A program made the position numbers and the translations under genes. From JAAYWY01 sp050945275 (GTDB lineage Bacteria; Bacillota; DTU030; DUMP01): a stretch of DNA of 24,652 nt. How positions within the stretch are numbered: the first letter of the stretch is position 1; each line of letters opens with the position of its first letter. Where the stretch lies: contig JBMNSQ010000011.1 in NCBI GenBank assembly GCA_050945275.1, positions 1-24,652 of the forward strand, in the 5' to 3' direction. The notes beneath the pieces are model-generated. The model was not told the origin of the DNA. It saw nothing but the letters and a program-made list of their open reading frames with translations, and searched no databases. Below, piece by piece: positions 5,395-12,271 of the stretch.

Positions 5395-8196
5395 TTAGTA
5401 TTTCAGCCCCGTGTACGTCGCCTTTCCGTCCTTCAAGCTAACAAATGCTATACGCGGAGCTTCATCGTCCACCGGAAGCTGTAGCCTTTGGTAGCGCACG
5501 CCATCGTCCCACGCAAACCCACTGTTAGCCGATGGGCTAAATGTCCATACCAAAGCTCCTAATCGTTTGCTGGTTTCTGTTAAGCGTCGGCGCAGCAGAT
5601 CAGCTTCGGGCCGACTGGAAAAACCGTCGGAGCCAGCAAAAGGCTGCCGCTCTGTGAATATAAACACCTGTTTTTGCCCGTTAAGTCCGGCTAAATCCGT
5701 TTGTAATTGCTGCCACTGAATAGCATCTCCGTGAACTAAGGTGCCACCGGCAGCATCAAGCCGGTAGAAAACTGTCGTGCCTTCATCCCAGCGCTCAAAA
5801 GCTGCCGCGGCCTTTATAGGAATGCCCAGTGCCTGTTCCCATGCCTGCTGGGCTGATTCTGAAAGCGGCTTTAAACAAACCACGTATGCCGCCTTGTTTG
5901 TCTCGGCCGCCTCTTTCAAAGCCTCTACCCACGTTAGCTGGTCTAGCTGCTCTGGCAACGCTGCAACCACAAAGAAATTAAGCTCACCAAGAACGGGACT
6001 AGTAGTGTACTGCTTATCCGGAAACGGCTTGGGAGCAAGGCTCATATCGGTAGCAAAAGGTATAGAACTGGTCAACGCTAAATTATCAAAGTAGATAGTA
6101 CCAGCATTATGCTTAGCTGCATCCGGTTCTGCTATATAGATACGTTTTAAAACGTACGGGTAGGCACCAGCAGGCAGCTTTGCCTCCACCTGTTTCCAAC
6201 CTGTCCAATCCACTTGCCGAGCAAAATCAACGGTGAACTCCTGTCCATCATTATCCACTAGCAATGCCCGTAGCCAATGCCCTTGGCCATTCCCGTGGAC
6301 CATAAGTGACAATTTATCAGCCTCACCGGGCAGCGCTAAACCTTGGTCAAACACTACATAAGCTGCTTTGGTTCCGCTGCCACTTGTAAAATCGTAATCC
6401 AGCCTTAGGGAGTGTTCACGGTCATACACCGGTTCTGGCAGCTCGGTCAAAGCAACGCTCCCTTTTACTTCCGTCGGAAAAGCGGCCGAAGAAATGCCAA
6501 CCATTGCTTCAAAATATAGAAGCGGGATTTCATGGGTTCCCACTGTAACCAAGGCGCGAGCAGCTACTTCGCCCCACTTTGCTTCTACGGCACCGGCCTT
6601 AGCTGTAGGGCCAGCCTTAATTTTTCCATCCAGGGCTGTCCCCACTTCACCCAAGGCTCGCCAGTTAAGATCTTCAGCGCAAATAAGTGCTCTTTGACCG
6701 ATACTATCGTAACCGTAGGCCGTGAACGTAGCTTCCTCATTGGGATCTAATACCAATCGCTCAGGGGCTAATTGTAAACGAACTATCGATCCGATTACTT
6801 CAATCGCCAGTTCAGCTTGAACCGAATTACAAGTGGCAATCACTTTTCCCTTGCCGGAAGAAGTGCCGGCCGTAAAAACGTTACCTTCTACAAAACCCAA
6901 ACCAGCCGGTTCTACCTGCCACGAGATACTATCAGCATCTACGGCCACCGGATTATAATTGGCGTCGAAACCTTTTACTGTGAGCATCCTACTTCCTTGG
7001 GGTACTATGTTCGTATCTGCTACCGAAATTGTAAGACCGGCTAGCTTCTCCTGCGGCGCCTGGCTAAAGATAGCAATACCGTTGCCAACGGGCCGCTCTT
7101 TGATATCCGATGGTTTATTAACGATACTGGCATTTTCTTCTCCAGGTAGCCGTGCCAAGACTGTGGTAGAACCGCCACCGTCTAAGTTCAGGGCCTGGTA
7201 TGCACCTAGATCAAGCAACATCGCGGCCCACTCGGCCTGGGTCAAACCGCGGCTTTCCTCTTGCCGACCATCTACCGCAGCTAAGATGAGCTGACGTCCA
7301 TCACTGCTTATACCAACGGCACTACGGGGGCTATTACCCTTAACTTCATGGGTAAAAGGCACAATCTGCCCATCTTTAATAAGTACCGTACCGCCACCTA
7401 GTACCCACGCAAACTCCTGCCAGGACGGCGTAGTCGATATATCGATCTCTACCTGGCTACCAGGGGTAAGATGCAACAATAAGAATTCAGCCGCCTCTCC
7501 AGCCCCGATTAACACCCCCGACTTAGGTGGAATGGTTATGCCATTAGCAGCCGACACAAGCTCAACCACAATATTGTTTCTTATTATCGCAGCCAGACTA
7601 CCCTCTGGCACTGAAGCCGGAGTAGTTTCCCCCCATCGACCGTCAAAACCGTATAACTGATTATAACTATCCCCAGGCTTATTCCACCCTACCAACGGAA
7701 AACTGGAACCATTATCGGACTTTAGTTGTCCCTCAAAGGAAAAATTGCCCACCAGAGCACCTTGATCGGACCGTAGGCCAAACACCGCTAAATCTTTGCG
7801 CAACGATGGACTCGATAGAAGCTCACCACTGGTCACCACCGGTCCCAGCGGCGTGCCAAAACCAGCACCAAAGAAAAAGTCCCCGTTAATAGCTGCTACT
7901 GCTCCCGCCCCGGCGGCCATCTCACTTAACCGCTGAGTAACGCTAAGACCTTTTTCAGGTAACAACAGATCGGTACTAACAGTGGATGTACCTAAGTCCG
8001 CCCTAAGTACAAAAACCCTGAGCCATCCGGCAGGCGTAAATTGCCAAGTAGTCTCATAGGTAACGCCTGGGGCCACCGGTTCCACTTTAGTTTCTTTGTA
8101 AATAACTTCGGTTCCCTTGGCCCACGCACAATTTCCCAACATGAGTATAATAAGAAGGGCTGCAATGAGTGACAATGATCTGTGACTATACTGCAA
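5395..8196 (-). CDS. Secreted phosphodiester-glycosidase (NAGPA-domain) multidomain protein
   Basis: A 933-residue exported protein. An N-terminal signal peptide (hydrophobic core about 8-22, likely cleavage after AWA26) leads into a NAGPA-type phosphodiester glycosidase domain (about 60-380) with the family motifs AAINGDFF (about 102-108), RSAVGIS (about 291-297) and NLDGGGSTT (about 337-345). Two Ig-like Big2-type domains follow (about 390-553), then a jelly-roll, carbohydrate-binding-like domain (about 555-705). The C-terminal domain (about 740-910) has the rhythm of a calcineurin-like metallophosphoesterase without its metal ligands. I chose the TTG at 8196 because it follows AGGGGAGGAG at good spacing and directly precedes the signal peptide. 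An upstream ATG at 8334 would bury that signal and has no comparable site. It probably acts on cell-envelope or exopolysaccharide sugar-phosphodiesters; the substrate is unknown. Confidence 0.85.
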   Translation of the reverse strand: MQYSHRSLSLIAALLIILMLGNCAWAKGTEVIYKETKVEPVAPGVTYETTWQFTPAGWLRVFVLRADLGTSTVSTDLLLPEKGLSVTQRLSEMAAGAGAVAAINGDFFFGAGFGTPLGPVVTSGELLSSPSLRKDLAVFGLRSDQGALVGNFSFEGQLKSDNGSSFPLVGWNKPGDSYNQLYGFDGRWGETTPASVPEGSLAAIIRNNIVVELVSAANGITIPPKSGVLIGAGEAAEFLLLHLTPGSQVEIDISTTPSWQEFAWVLGGGTVLIKDGQIVPFTHEVKGNSPRSAVGISSDGRQLILAAVDGRQEESRGLTQAEWAAMLLDLGAYQALNLDGGGSTTVLARLPGEENASIVNKPSDIKERPVGNGIAIFSQAPQEKLAGLTISVADTNIVPQGSRMLTVKGFDANYNPVAVDADSISWQVEPAGLGFVEGNVFTAGTSSGKGKVIATCNSVQAELAIEVIGSIVRLQLAPERLVLDPNEEATFTAYGYDSIGQRALICAEDLNWRALGEVGTALDGKIKAGPTAKAGAVEAKWGEVAARALVTVGTHEIPLLYFEAMVGISSAAFPTEVKGSVALTELPEPVYDREHSLRLDYDFTSGSGTKAAYVVFDQGLALPGEADKLSLMVHGNGQGHWLRALLVDNDGQEFTVDFARQVDWTGWKQVEAKLPAGAYPYVLKRIYIAEPDAAKHNAGTIYFDNLALTSSIPFATDMSLAPKPFPDKQYTTSPVLGELNFFVVAALPEQLDQLTWVEALKEAAETNKAAYVVCLKPLSESAQQAWEQALGIPIKAAAAFERWDEGTTVFYRLDAAGGTLVHGDAIQWQQLQTDLAGLNGQKQVFIFTERQPFAGSDGFSSRPEADLLRRRLTETSKRLGALVWTFSPSANSGFAWDDGVRYQRLQLPVDDEAPRIAFVSLKDGKATYTGLKY

Positions 8197-8366
8197 TATT
8201 TCTCCTCCCCTGCTTGGTATGTCCAGTAGTAGATTTCTTCTCCAGTAATAGAAATTCCTACCTCTGGCCACTTCCTTTTTCATCCAATCGGGGCAGCTAC
8301 TTTCTACGATATACTTCCCTAGCCCAAAAGCCAAAGGTCTCTGTTTCTTCGTTGTGGAGGGGCGAA

Positions 8367-8395
8367 TTGATTTTGTAACTCGAGAACATTACAAT
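8367..8395 (+). promoter_or_regulatory. Sigma-A promoter of the YbaK-like gene
   Basis: TTGATT (8367-8372), 17-nt spacer, TACAAT (8390-8395), 35 nt before the ATG at 8431. Spacing is ideal and the -10 box matches 5 of 6 consensus bases. Confidence 0.7.
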
Positions 8396-8430
8396 GCAGT
8401 TAGAGGACTTTTAGGAAAGGTGTGACAATA

Positions 8431-8895
8431 ATGGATGTACACAGCAAAATACAGGCCTGGCTAGACCAGTTCAATTTGGGCCTAGAAATTATTAAGACGC
8501 CAACTAATACAGCGACTGCCGAACTGGCGGCAGCCGCTTTAGGAACAGAGGTTGGCCAAATTGCCAAGTCACTTCTATTTAGGGTAGGTAATAATCAATA
8601 TGTCATGGTAGTAACCGCTGGTGACGTTAAGGTAAAATCTGGCAAACTAAAAGCCATTGTCGGCAGCAAACCTAAAATGGCTAGTGCCAACGAAGTTCAG
8701 GCCGTCACCGGATACTCCGTAGGTGGAGTTTGCCCTTTTGATCTACCCACTCAAATCACGATTCTACTCGATGAAAGCTTAGCCCGATTCCCTGTTGTCT
8801 ACGCCGCAGCCGGTAGCGACTATTCAGCGGTGGGCGTAACTCTAGAACAGCTCCAACAGATTACCGGCGGAACCGTGGTAAACGTAACAGAATAA
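8431..8895 (+). CDS. YbaK/EbsC-family aminoacyl-tRNA editing domain protein
   Basis: This 154-residue stand-alone YbaK/aminoacyl-tRNA-editing domain (YbaK/EbsC/YeaK group) belongs to a family that hydrolyses mischarged tRNAs such as Cys-tRNA(Pro), or related substrates, in the cytosol. The conserved lysine lies in GQIAKSLLF (K46). The later VKVKSGKLK, GYSVGGVCPF and YAAAGSDYSAVGV segments are also family-typical. ATG at 8431 is preferred over GTG at 8422 because AAAGGTG lies 8 nt ahead of it. It is one of only two plus-strand genes here, has its own promoter, and converges on the B3/B4-domain gene with 13 bp between stops. Which tRNA it edits cannot be read from the sequence. Confidence 0.9.
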   Translation: MDVHSKIQAWLDQFNLGLEIIKTPTNTATAELAAAALGTEVGQIAKSLLFRVGNNQYVMVVTAGDVKVKSGKLKAIVGSKPKMASANEVQAVTGYSVGGVCPFDLPTQITILLDESLARFPVVYAAAGSDYSAVGVTLEQLQQITGGTVVNVTE

Positions 8896-8908
8896 TGCAA
8901 CCTACCTA

Positions 8909-9616
8909 TTAGTCTAGCTCAACACTCGGATTATCCTTATCCACCCAGAACTGCCTCGTCGTAGCACCACAATGCCGCTCCAGCATTGCTGCTAGTTCTG
9001 ATTGGGCGGCCTTGGCTGTTTGATCAGTTACGCCATAAAAGGCATCAATAGGGCAAAAGAGTTGACTTGTGGATGGTACCACTTTTGCCTTTTCCCCTTG
9101 TCGCCAAACCCACTTGCGCGTACGAACCTGGTTACCAGTGGCATACACTATTTCGCCCTCGTCCACAGGCTCTGAATCAGAGCTACCAAACGGTATAAAC
9201 AGATCCTCCGCTGAAGCCAGCCTCAGTTCTATATCTCCGGGCAGAATCTGGCGATCATGGGCCCCCATAGGTAATAAGTACTTTAAAGATAGCACATTTA
9301 CCAAGTCCACAATCTTATTAATGCTAGGGAGCTGCGCTCTTTTAGCTATTCTCTTGGCTAAGGCCTCGATAGAACTCGGAAACTTATTCGGGTTTAGGTC
9401 TAGTTTGCGAAACGCTTCTCGCCATACGGCTATATGAGGATGCTCACGCACATTAGTACCGCCGAGTTCCTGATTCAGTGTTTGTGCTTGGGCCTGTAAC
9501 AATCCGGCGATGTCCTCGTCTAGCGTTTGGTTGTCTACATTTTCCGCCACTACTACCCCAAAGCAAGCCTCAGGGAAAAGCTCAAATAAGGCCGGAGCAA
9601 CGATAAATTTTGACAT
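8909..9616 (-). CDS. B3/B4 tRNA-binding-domain protein
   Basis: A 235-residue stand-alone protein related to the B3/B4 domain of the PheRS beta subunit, the fold that carries the editing site in phenylalanyl-tRNA synthetase. The visible pattern is family-typical: REHPHIAVWREAFRKLDLNPNKFPSSIEAL, LPSINKIVDLVNVLSLKYLLPMGAHD, and a C-terminal FCPIDAFYGVTDQ segment. ATG at 9616 has CAGGAGGG at 7 nt and begins the conserved region. A longer frame up to 9724 runs through a repeat element and lacks a ribosome-binding site. Stand-alone proteins of this kind are usually of unknown function, and trans-editing or nucleotide/amino-acid binding is possible. It faces a YbaK-like editing-domain gene tail to tail. 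Confidence 0.85.
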   Translation of the reverse strand: MSKFIVAPALFELFPEACFGVVVAENVDNQTLDEDIAGLLQAQAQTLNQELGGTNVREHPHIAVWREAFRKLDLNPNKFPSSIEALAKRIAKRAQLPSINKIVDLVNVLSLKYLLPMGAHDRQILPGDIELRLASAEDLFIPFGSSDSEPVDEGEIVYATGNQVRTRKWVWRQGEKAKVVPSTSQLFCPIDAFYGVTDQTAKAAQSELAAMLERHCGATTRQFWVDKDNPSVELD

Positions 9617-9686
9617 GTGGTATCCCTCCTGGTTATTTGAACCCATCTTAACACAAAAGAGGACATTTAATCCATAAAACAAACGC

Positions 9687-9718
9687 GGGCCGGCACGGAG
9701 GCCGGCCCCTACGCGTGA
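9687..9718. repeat. Palindromic repeat of the GTAGGGGCCGGCC type, copy 1
   Basis: GGGCCGGC (9687-9694) and GCCGGCCC (9701-9708) form an 8-bp stem with 6-nt loop. The right arm continues into CCTACGCGTGA. The 18 bp at 9701-9718 recur exactly at 9760-9777. This looks like a dispersed REP-like intergenic element, upstream of the B3/B4 gene. Confidence 0.75.
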
Positions 9719-9759
9719 TCCCACAGGGTAAGCTTTTATATATGACAGTTATGCCTGCA

Positions 9760-9777
9760 GCCGGCCCCTACGCGTGA
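9760..9777. repeat. Half copy of the same intergenic repeat
   Basis: GCCGGCCCCTACGCGTGA repeats exactly the right arm of the element at 9701-9718, 59 bp away, without the left arm. CTGCAG flanks it on both sides (9755-9760 and 9781-9786, approximately). The rest of the 9617-9904 gap holds no gene I can support. Confidence 0.7.
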
Positions 9778-9904
9778 ATCTGCAGAGAGTAATTGGTGAA
9801 GCGGGTCTTATTGCCCGCCTGTTTCCTAATGACCGAAAGATCCTTCGCCGGGGCTCAGAATTGACAAAAAGGACTTTTCCAGTGATCCCGGGCGTTCCCT
9901 ACAT

Positions 9905-10582
9905 CTACTTCCGTGATAACAGCGCTTGTGCTCGCGGCCGTACTTTTTCCCATACCTCTGCTACTTTAAATCGAACCTCAACCTTCTCGGCAGCCGTTTC
10001 TCGCTCCGGCAAATGAATCTTTCCTGTAGCCATAACTCGCTGCACCTCTTCATTCATACCTGGCGGTATTTCATTTACCGGGGTGGCCTGCTGACCTGAA
10101 CTACCGCTAACAAAACATAACGGTGGGAATAATACGCACCACCAATTGCGTCCCTGCCCGTCCCCTAGCACTATTTTTAGTGCTCGATAGTGACCAGCTG
10201 GCAGGGTTATCTCTTCGTACGCTCGCTCAGGGAAGGAATAAATACCTATTTGGGCCTGCCCCCGATAAGGTGCGTTTGCCTGGGCTAATACTCGATTACA
10301 AACCTGTTCCACTTCTTCTAAATGAGTACCCAGCAATTGCTGAGCTTCCTGCTCGGTGGCTACCTGTTCAAATAAATGGGCCGTCTCGGCAATAACGGCA
10401 TCGCGCACTTTAAGCTTTAGCGCTTGGTCGTAAGCATGATCGCTATGAGCGATAATATGAAGCCGGATCAAATCCCGCCCGGCCGGGCTAATAGCTAACG
10501 CCGGAGTATAGGATTTGCTTACCATGAATACAGCTATAACTAGTGACATCAGCACCACGAATGAACGGGCTTTCCTCGGCAA
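9905..10582 (-). CDS. spoIIR: Stage II sporulation protein R
   Basis: SpoIIR is the forespore-made signalling protein, exported into the intermembrane space, that triggers SpoIIGA-dependent processing of pro-sigma-E in the mother cell. The 225-residue product has an N-terminal hydrophobic segment (about 8-30, signal/anchor), the IRLHIIAHSD motif (39-48) and the diagnostic GRNWWCVLFPPLCF (144-157). The start is TTG at 10582, with AAGGAGG seven nt upstream; no ATG is available. A consensus-like sigma-F promoter (10657-10686) and a strong leader hairpin lie upstream, fitting forespore expression. It is monocistronic and followed by repeat-bearing intergenic DNA with no clear terminator. Confidence 0.95.
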   Translation of the reverse strand: MPRKARSFVVLMSLVIAVFMVSKSYTPALAISPAGRDLIRLHIIAHSDHAYDQALKLKVRDAVIAETAHLFEQVATEQEAQQLLGTHLEEVEQVCNRVLAQANAPYRGQAQIGIYSFPERAYEEITLPAGHYRALKIVLGDGQGRNWWCVLFPPLCFVSGSSGQQATPVNEIPPGMNEEVQRVMATGKIHLPERETAAEKVEVRFKVAEVWEKVRPRAQALLSRK

Positions 10583-10599
10583 AACGATTCCTCCTTATG

Positions 10600-10639
10600 G
10601 CCCCGGCAGGCCAGGCCCTCGCTAGCTGGCCAGCCGGGC
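10600..10639 (-). promoter_or_regulatory. Stable hairpin in the spoIIR leader
   Basis: GCCCCGGCAGGCCAG (10600-10614) and CTGGCCAGCCGGGC (10626-10639) form a GC-rich stem of about 13-14 bp with one bulge and one mismatch. It lies between the sigma-F promoter and the ribosome-binding site, ending a few bases before AAGGAGG. Its role, whether mRNA stability or translational tuning, is inferred. Confidence 0.5.
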
Positions 10640-10656
10640 ATAGAACTTCCGTTAGT

Positions 10657-10686
10657 TATTGTTGCCAATAATGGTTGTGCCTAAAC
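10657..10686 (-). promoter_or_regulatory. Sigma-F promoter of spoIIR
   Basis: On the minus strand GTTTA (-35, 10682-10686), 15-nt spacer, GGCAACAATA (-10, 10657-10666). This fits the published forespore sigma-F pattern GYWTA / GGNNANAHTR at the expected spacing, and spoIIR is a known sigma-F target in Bacillus. The predicted leader is about 68 nt. Confidence 0.75.
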
Positions 10687-10714
10687 AGAAGGTTACTTAA
10701 TCTAGGAAATACAG

Positions 10715-10749
10715 AAAACCGGTCAAGGAATAAAGTCTTTGACCGGTTT
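10715..10749 (-). terminator. Terminator after the FBP aldolase/phosphatase gene
   Basis: AAACCGGTCAA (10716-10726) and TTGACCGGTTT (10739-10749) form an 11-bp perfect stem about 40 nt after the stop codon. A short T run (TTTTCTGT) follows on the minus strand. It also insulates the spoIIR promoter. Confidence 0.75.
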
Positions 10750-10788
10750 GGCCCGTTTTTTATAATTGTGTAACAGATGTTGAAAATC

Positions 10789-11895
10789 CTATTCTAAACT
10801 CTCAAAGCGACCTTTTAGTTTCTCCGCCACTTGAGGAAGGGTGGTATATTCCAATTGATCCAAAGAGAGCCGGTGCGGTTCAAACGGTCCTAACTGCCGC
10901 AGGTAATCTGCCAGTTGAAGAGCCTTTTCACGCGTCCGGTCAAAAGACACATCGCCAAAGAAATCCTGCGGTCCAATTAAGCGCCCATTACAAAGTTGAA
11001 ATCCGAGCGCCACTACCCGGGGTGGACCATCAAAACGCGTGGGACGGCTATCCTTTTCAGCCACCGGAAGCAATGGCCCATAATGCGACCCTCTCATCCA
11101 GCCAGCCACAAGCAATGGTTCGGCAAAGGCTTCCAGCGCCTCTCCTACTGCCGGAAGACCGCTCTGGCAGCGAACGATGCATACTGGGTCATCTTTGCCC
11201 ACGTAGCGACCGGCCATTAGGTTTAACCTAGCCGTGCTGGTGACAGCAGCAAATTCTCCACTTTGTTTGGAACGAATATGTTTTATGCAATAGCGACTGG
11301 GAGCGCCGATAAAAACTAGCATATCATAAAGTTCTTCCGGTAACGAAAAATTGATCCTCTTATTTTCAACCAAGTCATGTACCTCAAACTCAAACCCATC
11401 ATGCATCTTAGGATCAATAACTAGGCCAATAGTATTGAATGGATCAGCAAACATTTTGTACAAGGGCAAATTCCAGGCTCCAGGGTCAGTTTTATCAGCC
11501 ATAAAAATAATAACCGGTTCGCTAGGGCGCTCCACAAACGTCAACTCAGCTACTCCAGGGCCAAGGCCCTTCATATTACCGGAAAAAGAATCGCTGAGTA
11601 AATCTTGGCCAGCCCCATATAGTTTTAGCTTACGGGCAACCTCTGTGCCATCCATGAAAGCATCCCAGGCCAGCTTGTGAACCTCTTCACAATCGTTACC
11701 AAGGTAGTGGGTCATAATAAGCTCTATGTCGTCACCCACGTTGGCTACGTGGAAATCCGTTAACAACCCGTGCTGCTTTGCTTGATCCAATCGCTCTTTA
11801 ATGACTGCCAACATATCCGGGTGCGCCTGTACGTGCCCCACCAAACTGCCAACGTCAGCTTTGATTACACTTAAGGTAACCTCTTTTTGGGCCAT
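10789..11895 (-). CDS. fbp: Bifunctional fructose-1,6-bisphosphate aldolase/phosphatase
   Basis: This class V (archaeal-type) FBPA/P joins dihydroxyacetone phosphate and glyceraldehyde 3-phosphate, then dephosphorylates FBP to fructose 6-phosphate, making gluconeogenesis one-way. It is found in archaea and deep-branching, often thermophilic or chemolithoautotrophic bacteria. At 368 residues it is full length. The N-terminal metal ligands are visible: D14 and H21 (IKADVGSLVGH) and the DD pair in VGDDIEL (54-55), plus FMADKTDPGAW (about 130-140) and the C-terminal QLEYTTLPQVAEKLKGRFE. ATG 11895 follows GGGAGAG at 7 nt. It is monocistronic, with its own extended -10 promoter and terminator. It suggests an organism that grows gluconeogenically from C1/C2 compounds or amino acids. 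Confidence 0.95.
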   Translation of the reverse strand: MAQKEVTLSVIKADVGSLVGHVQAHPDMLAVIKERLDQAKQHGLLTDFHVANVGDDIELIMTHYLGNDCEEVHKLAWDAFMDGTEVARKLKLYGAGQDLLSDSFSGNMKGLGPGVAELTFVERPSEPVIIFMADKTDPGAWNLPLYKMFADPFNTIGLVIDPKMHDGFEFEVHDLVENKRINFSLPEELYDMLVFIGAPSRYCIKHIRSKQSGEFAAVTSTARLNLMAGRYVGKDDPVCIVRCQSGLPAVGEALEAFAEPLLVAGWMRGSHYGPLLPVAEKDSRPTRFDGPPRVVALGFQLCNGRLIGPQDFFGDVSFDRTREKALQLADYLRQLGPFEPHRLSLDQLEYTTLPQVAEKLKGRFESLE

Positions 11896-11957
11896 CTATT
11901 TTCTCTCCCTCACTTGTTTTAAGTAAATTATATGTTCAAGTACCATTGTATATGACC

Positions 11958-11986
11958 ATTATAACATACTTTTGGCCCAATGTGAC
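11958..11986 (-). promoter_or_regulatory. Sigma-A promoter of the FBP aldolase/phosphatase gene
   Basis: On the minus strand GTCACA (-35), 17-nt spacer, TATAAT (-10) with an extended TGn element (TGTTATAAT). A second TATAAT lies closer to the gene without a matching -35. The start codon is about 62 nt downstream of the -10 box. Confidence 0.6.
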
Positions 11987-12062
11987 ATACTAATTGGTTA
12001 TAAATTGCCCTCGCACTAAAAACTGGCTATGCATCTCACATTAAACAGTGTCTATAACCGTT

Positions 12063-12267
12063 CCAGCCCAAGTGATTGTCCTTAAGCGAAGCTTTGCGAC
12101 CGCCATTAAGAGAACGAGACTTAGTGAGGGAAAACCGCCGATGCATGTCCCCACCTTGTAGGGTGGGCAAGTCGAGCCCCATAGGGGCGAGTTCAGAGGC
12201 GGCCCGAACAAGTCGAGTTCGATCGTTTTTTAGGTCGCGCGAAAGCGAAAGAACAATCACGGGCTGG
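12063..12267 (+). other. Structured element with long terminal inverted repeats (candidate HEARO/OMEGA-like ncRNA or MITE)
   Basis: This non-coding segment sits between recD2 and the FBP aldolase/phosphatase gene. The ends, CCAGCCC-AA-GTGATTGT... (12063-12101) and its imperfect reverse complement (12233-12267), pair over about 35 bp with CCAGCCC and GTGATTGT exact. Inside are further hairpins: CCCACC/GGTGGG (about 12150-12167), GCCCC-ATA-GGGGC (about 12176-12188), CCGCC (12135-12139) against GGCGG (12198-12202), and CGAAC/GTTCG (about 12204-12220), then TTTTTT at about 12226. CAAGTCGAG occurs twice (12168, 12209). On the plus strand this branched fold and stretches such as GAGGGAAAACCGCC and GAGTTCAGAGGCGG recall, from memory only, the HEARO RNA of IscB/IsrB loci. 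No nuclease ORF is present. The strand is inferred. The rest of the 11896-12271 gap holds only the promoter above. Confidence 0.55.
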
Positions 12268-12271
12268 ACAA

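Noticed and set aside
8197..8334. N-terminal extension of the NAGPA protein from ATG 8334
   Set aside because: It would place 46 residues before the signal peptide. The AGGGGAGGAG site and TTG 8196 explain the start better.
9617..9724. N-terminal extension of the B3/B4 protein from 9724
   Set aside because: It runs through the palindromic repeat and lacks a ribosome-binding site, while ATG 9616 has a strong one.
12063..12267. 6S RNA as an explanation for the structured element
   Set aside because: 6S is a long hairpin with one central bubble. This sequence has a long basal stem enclosing several separate hairpins.
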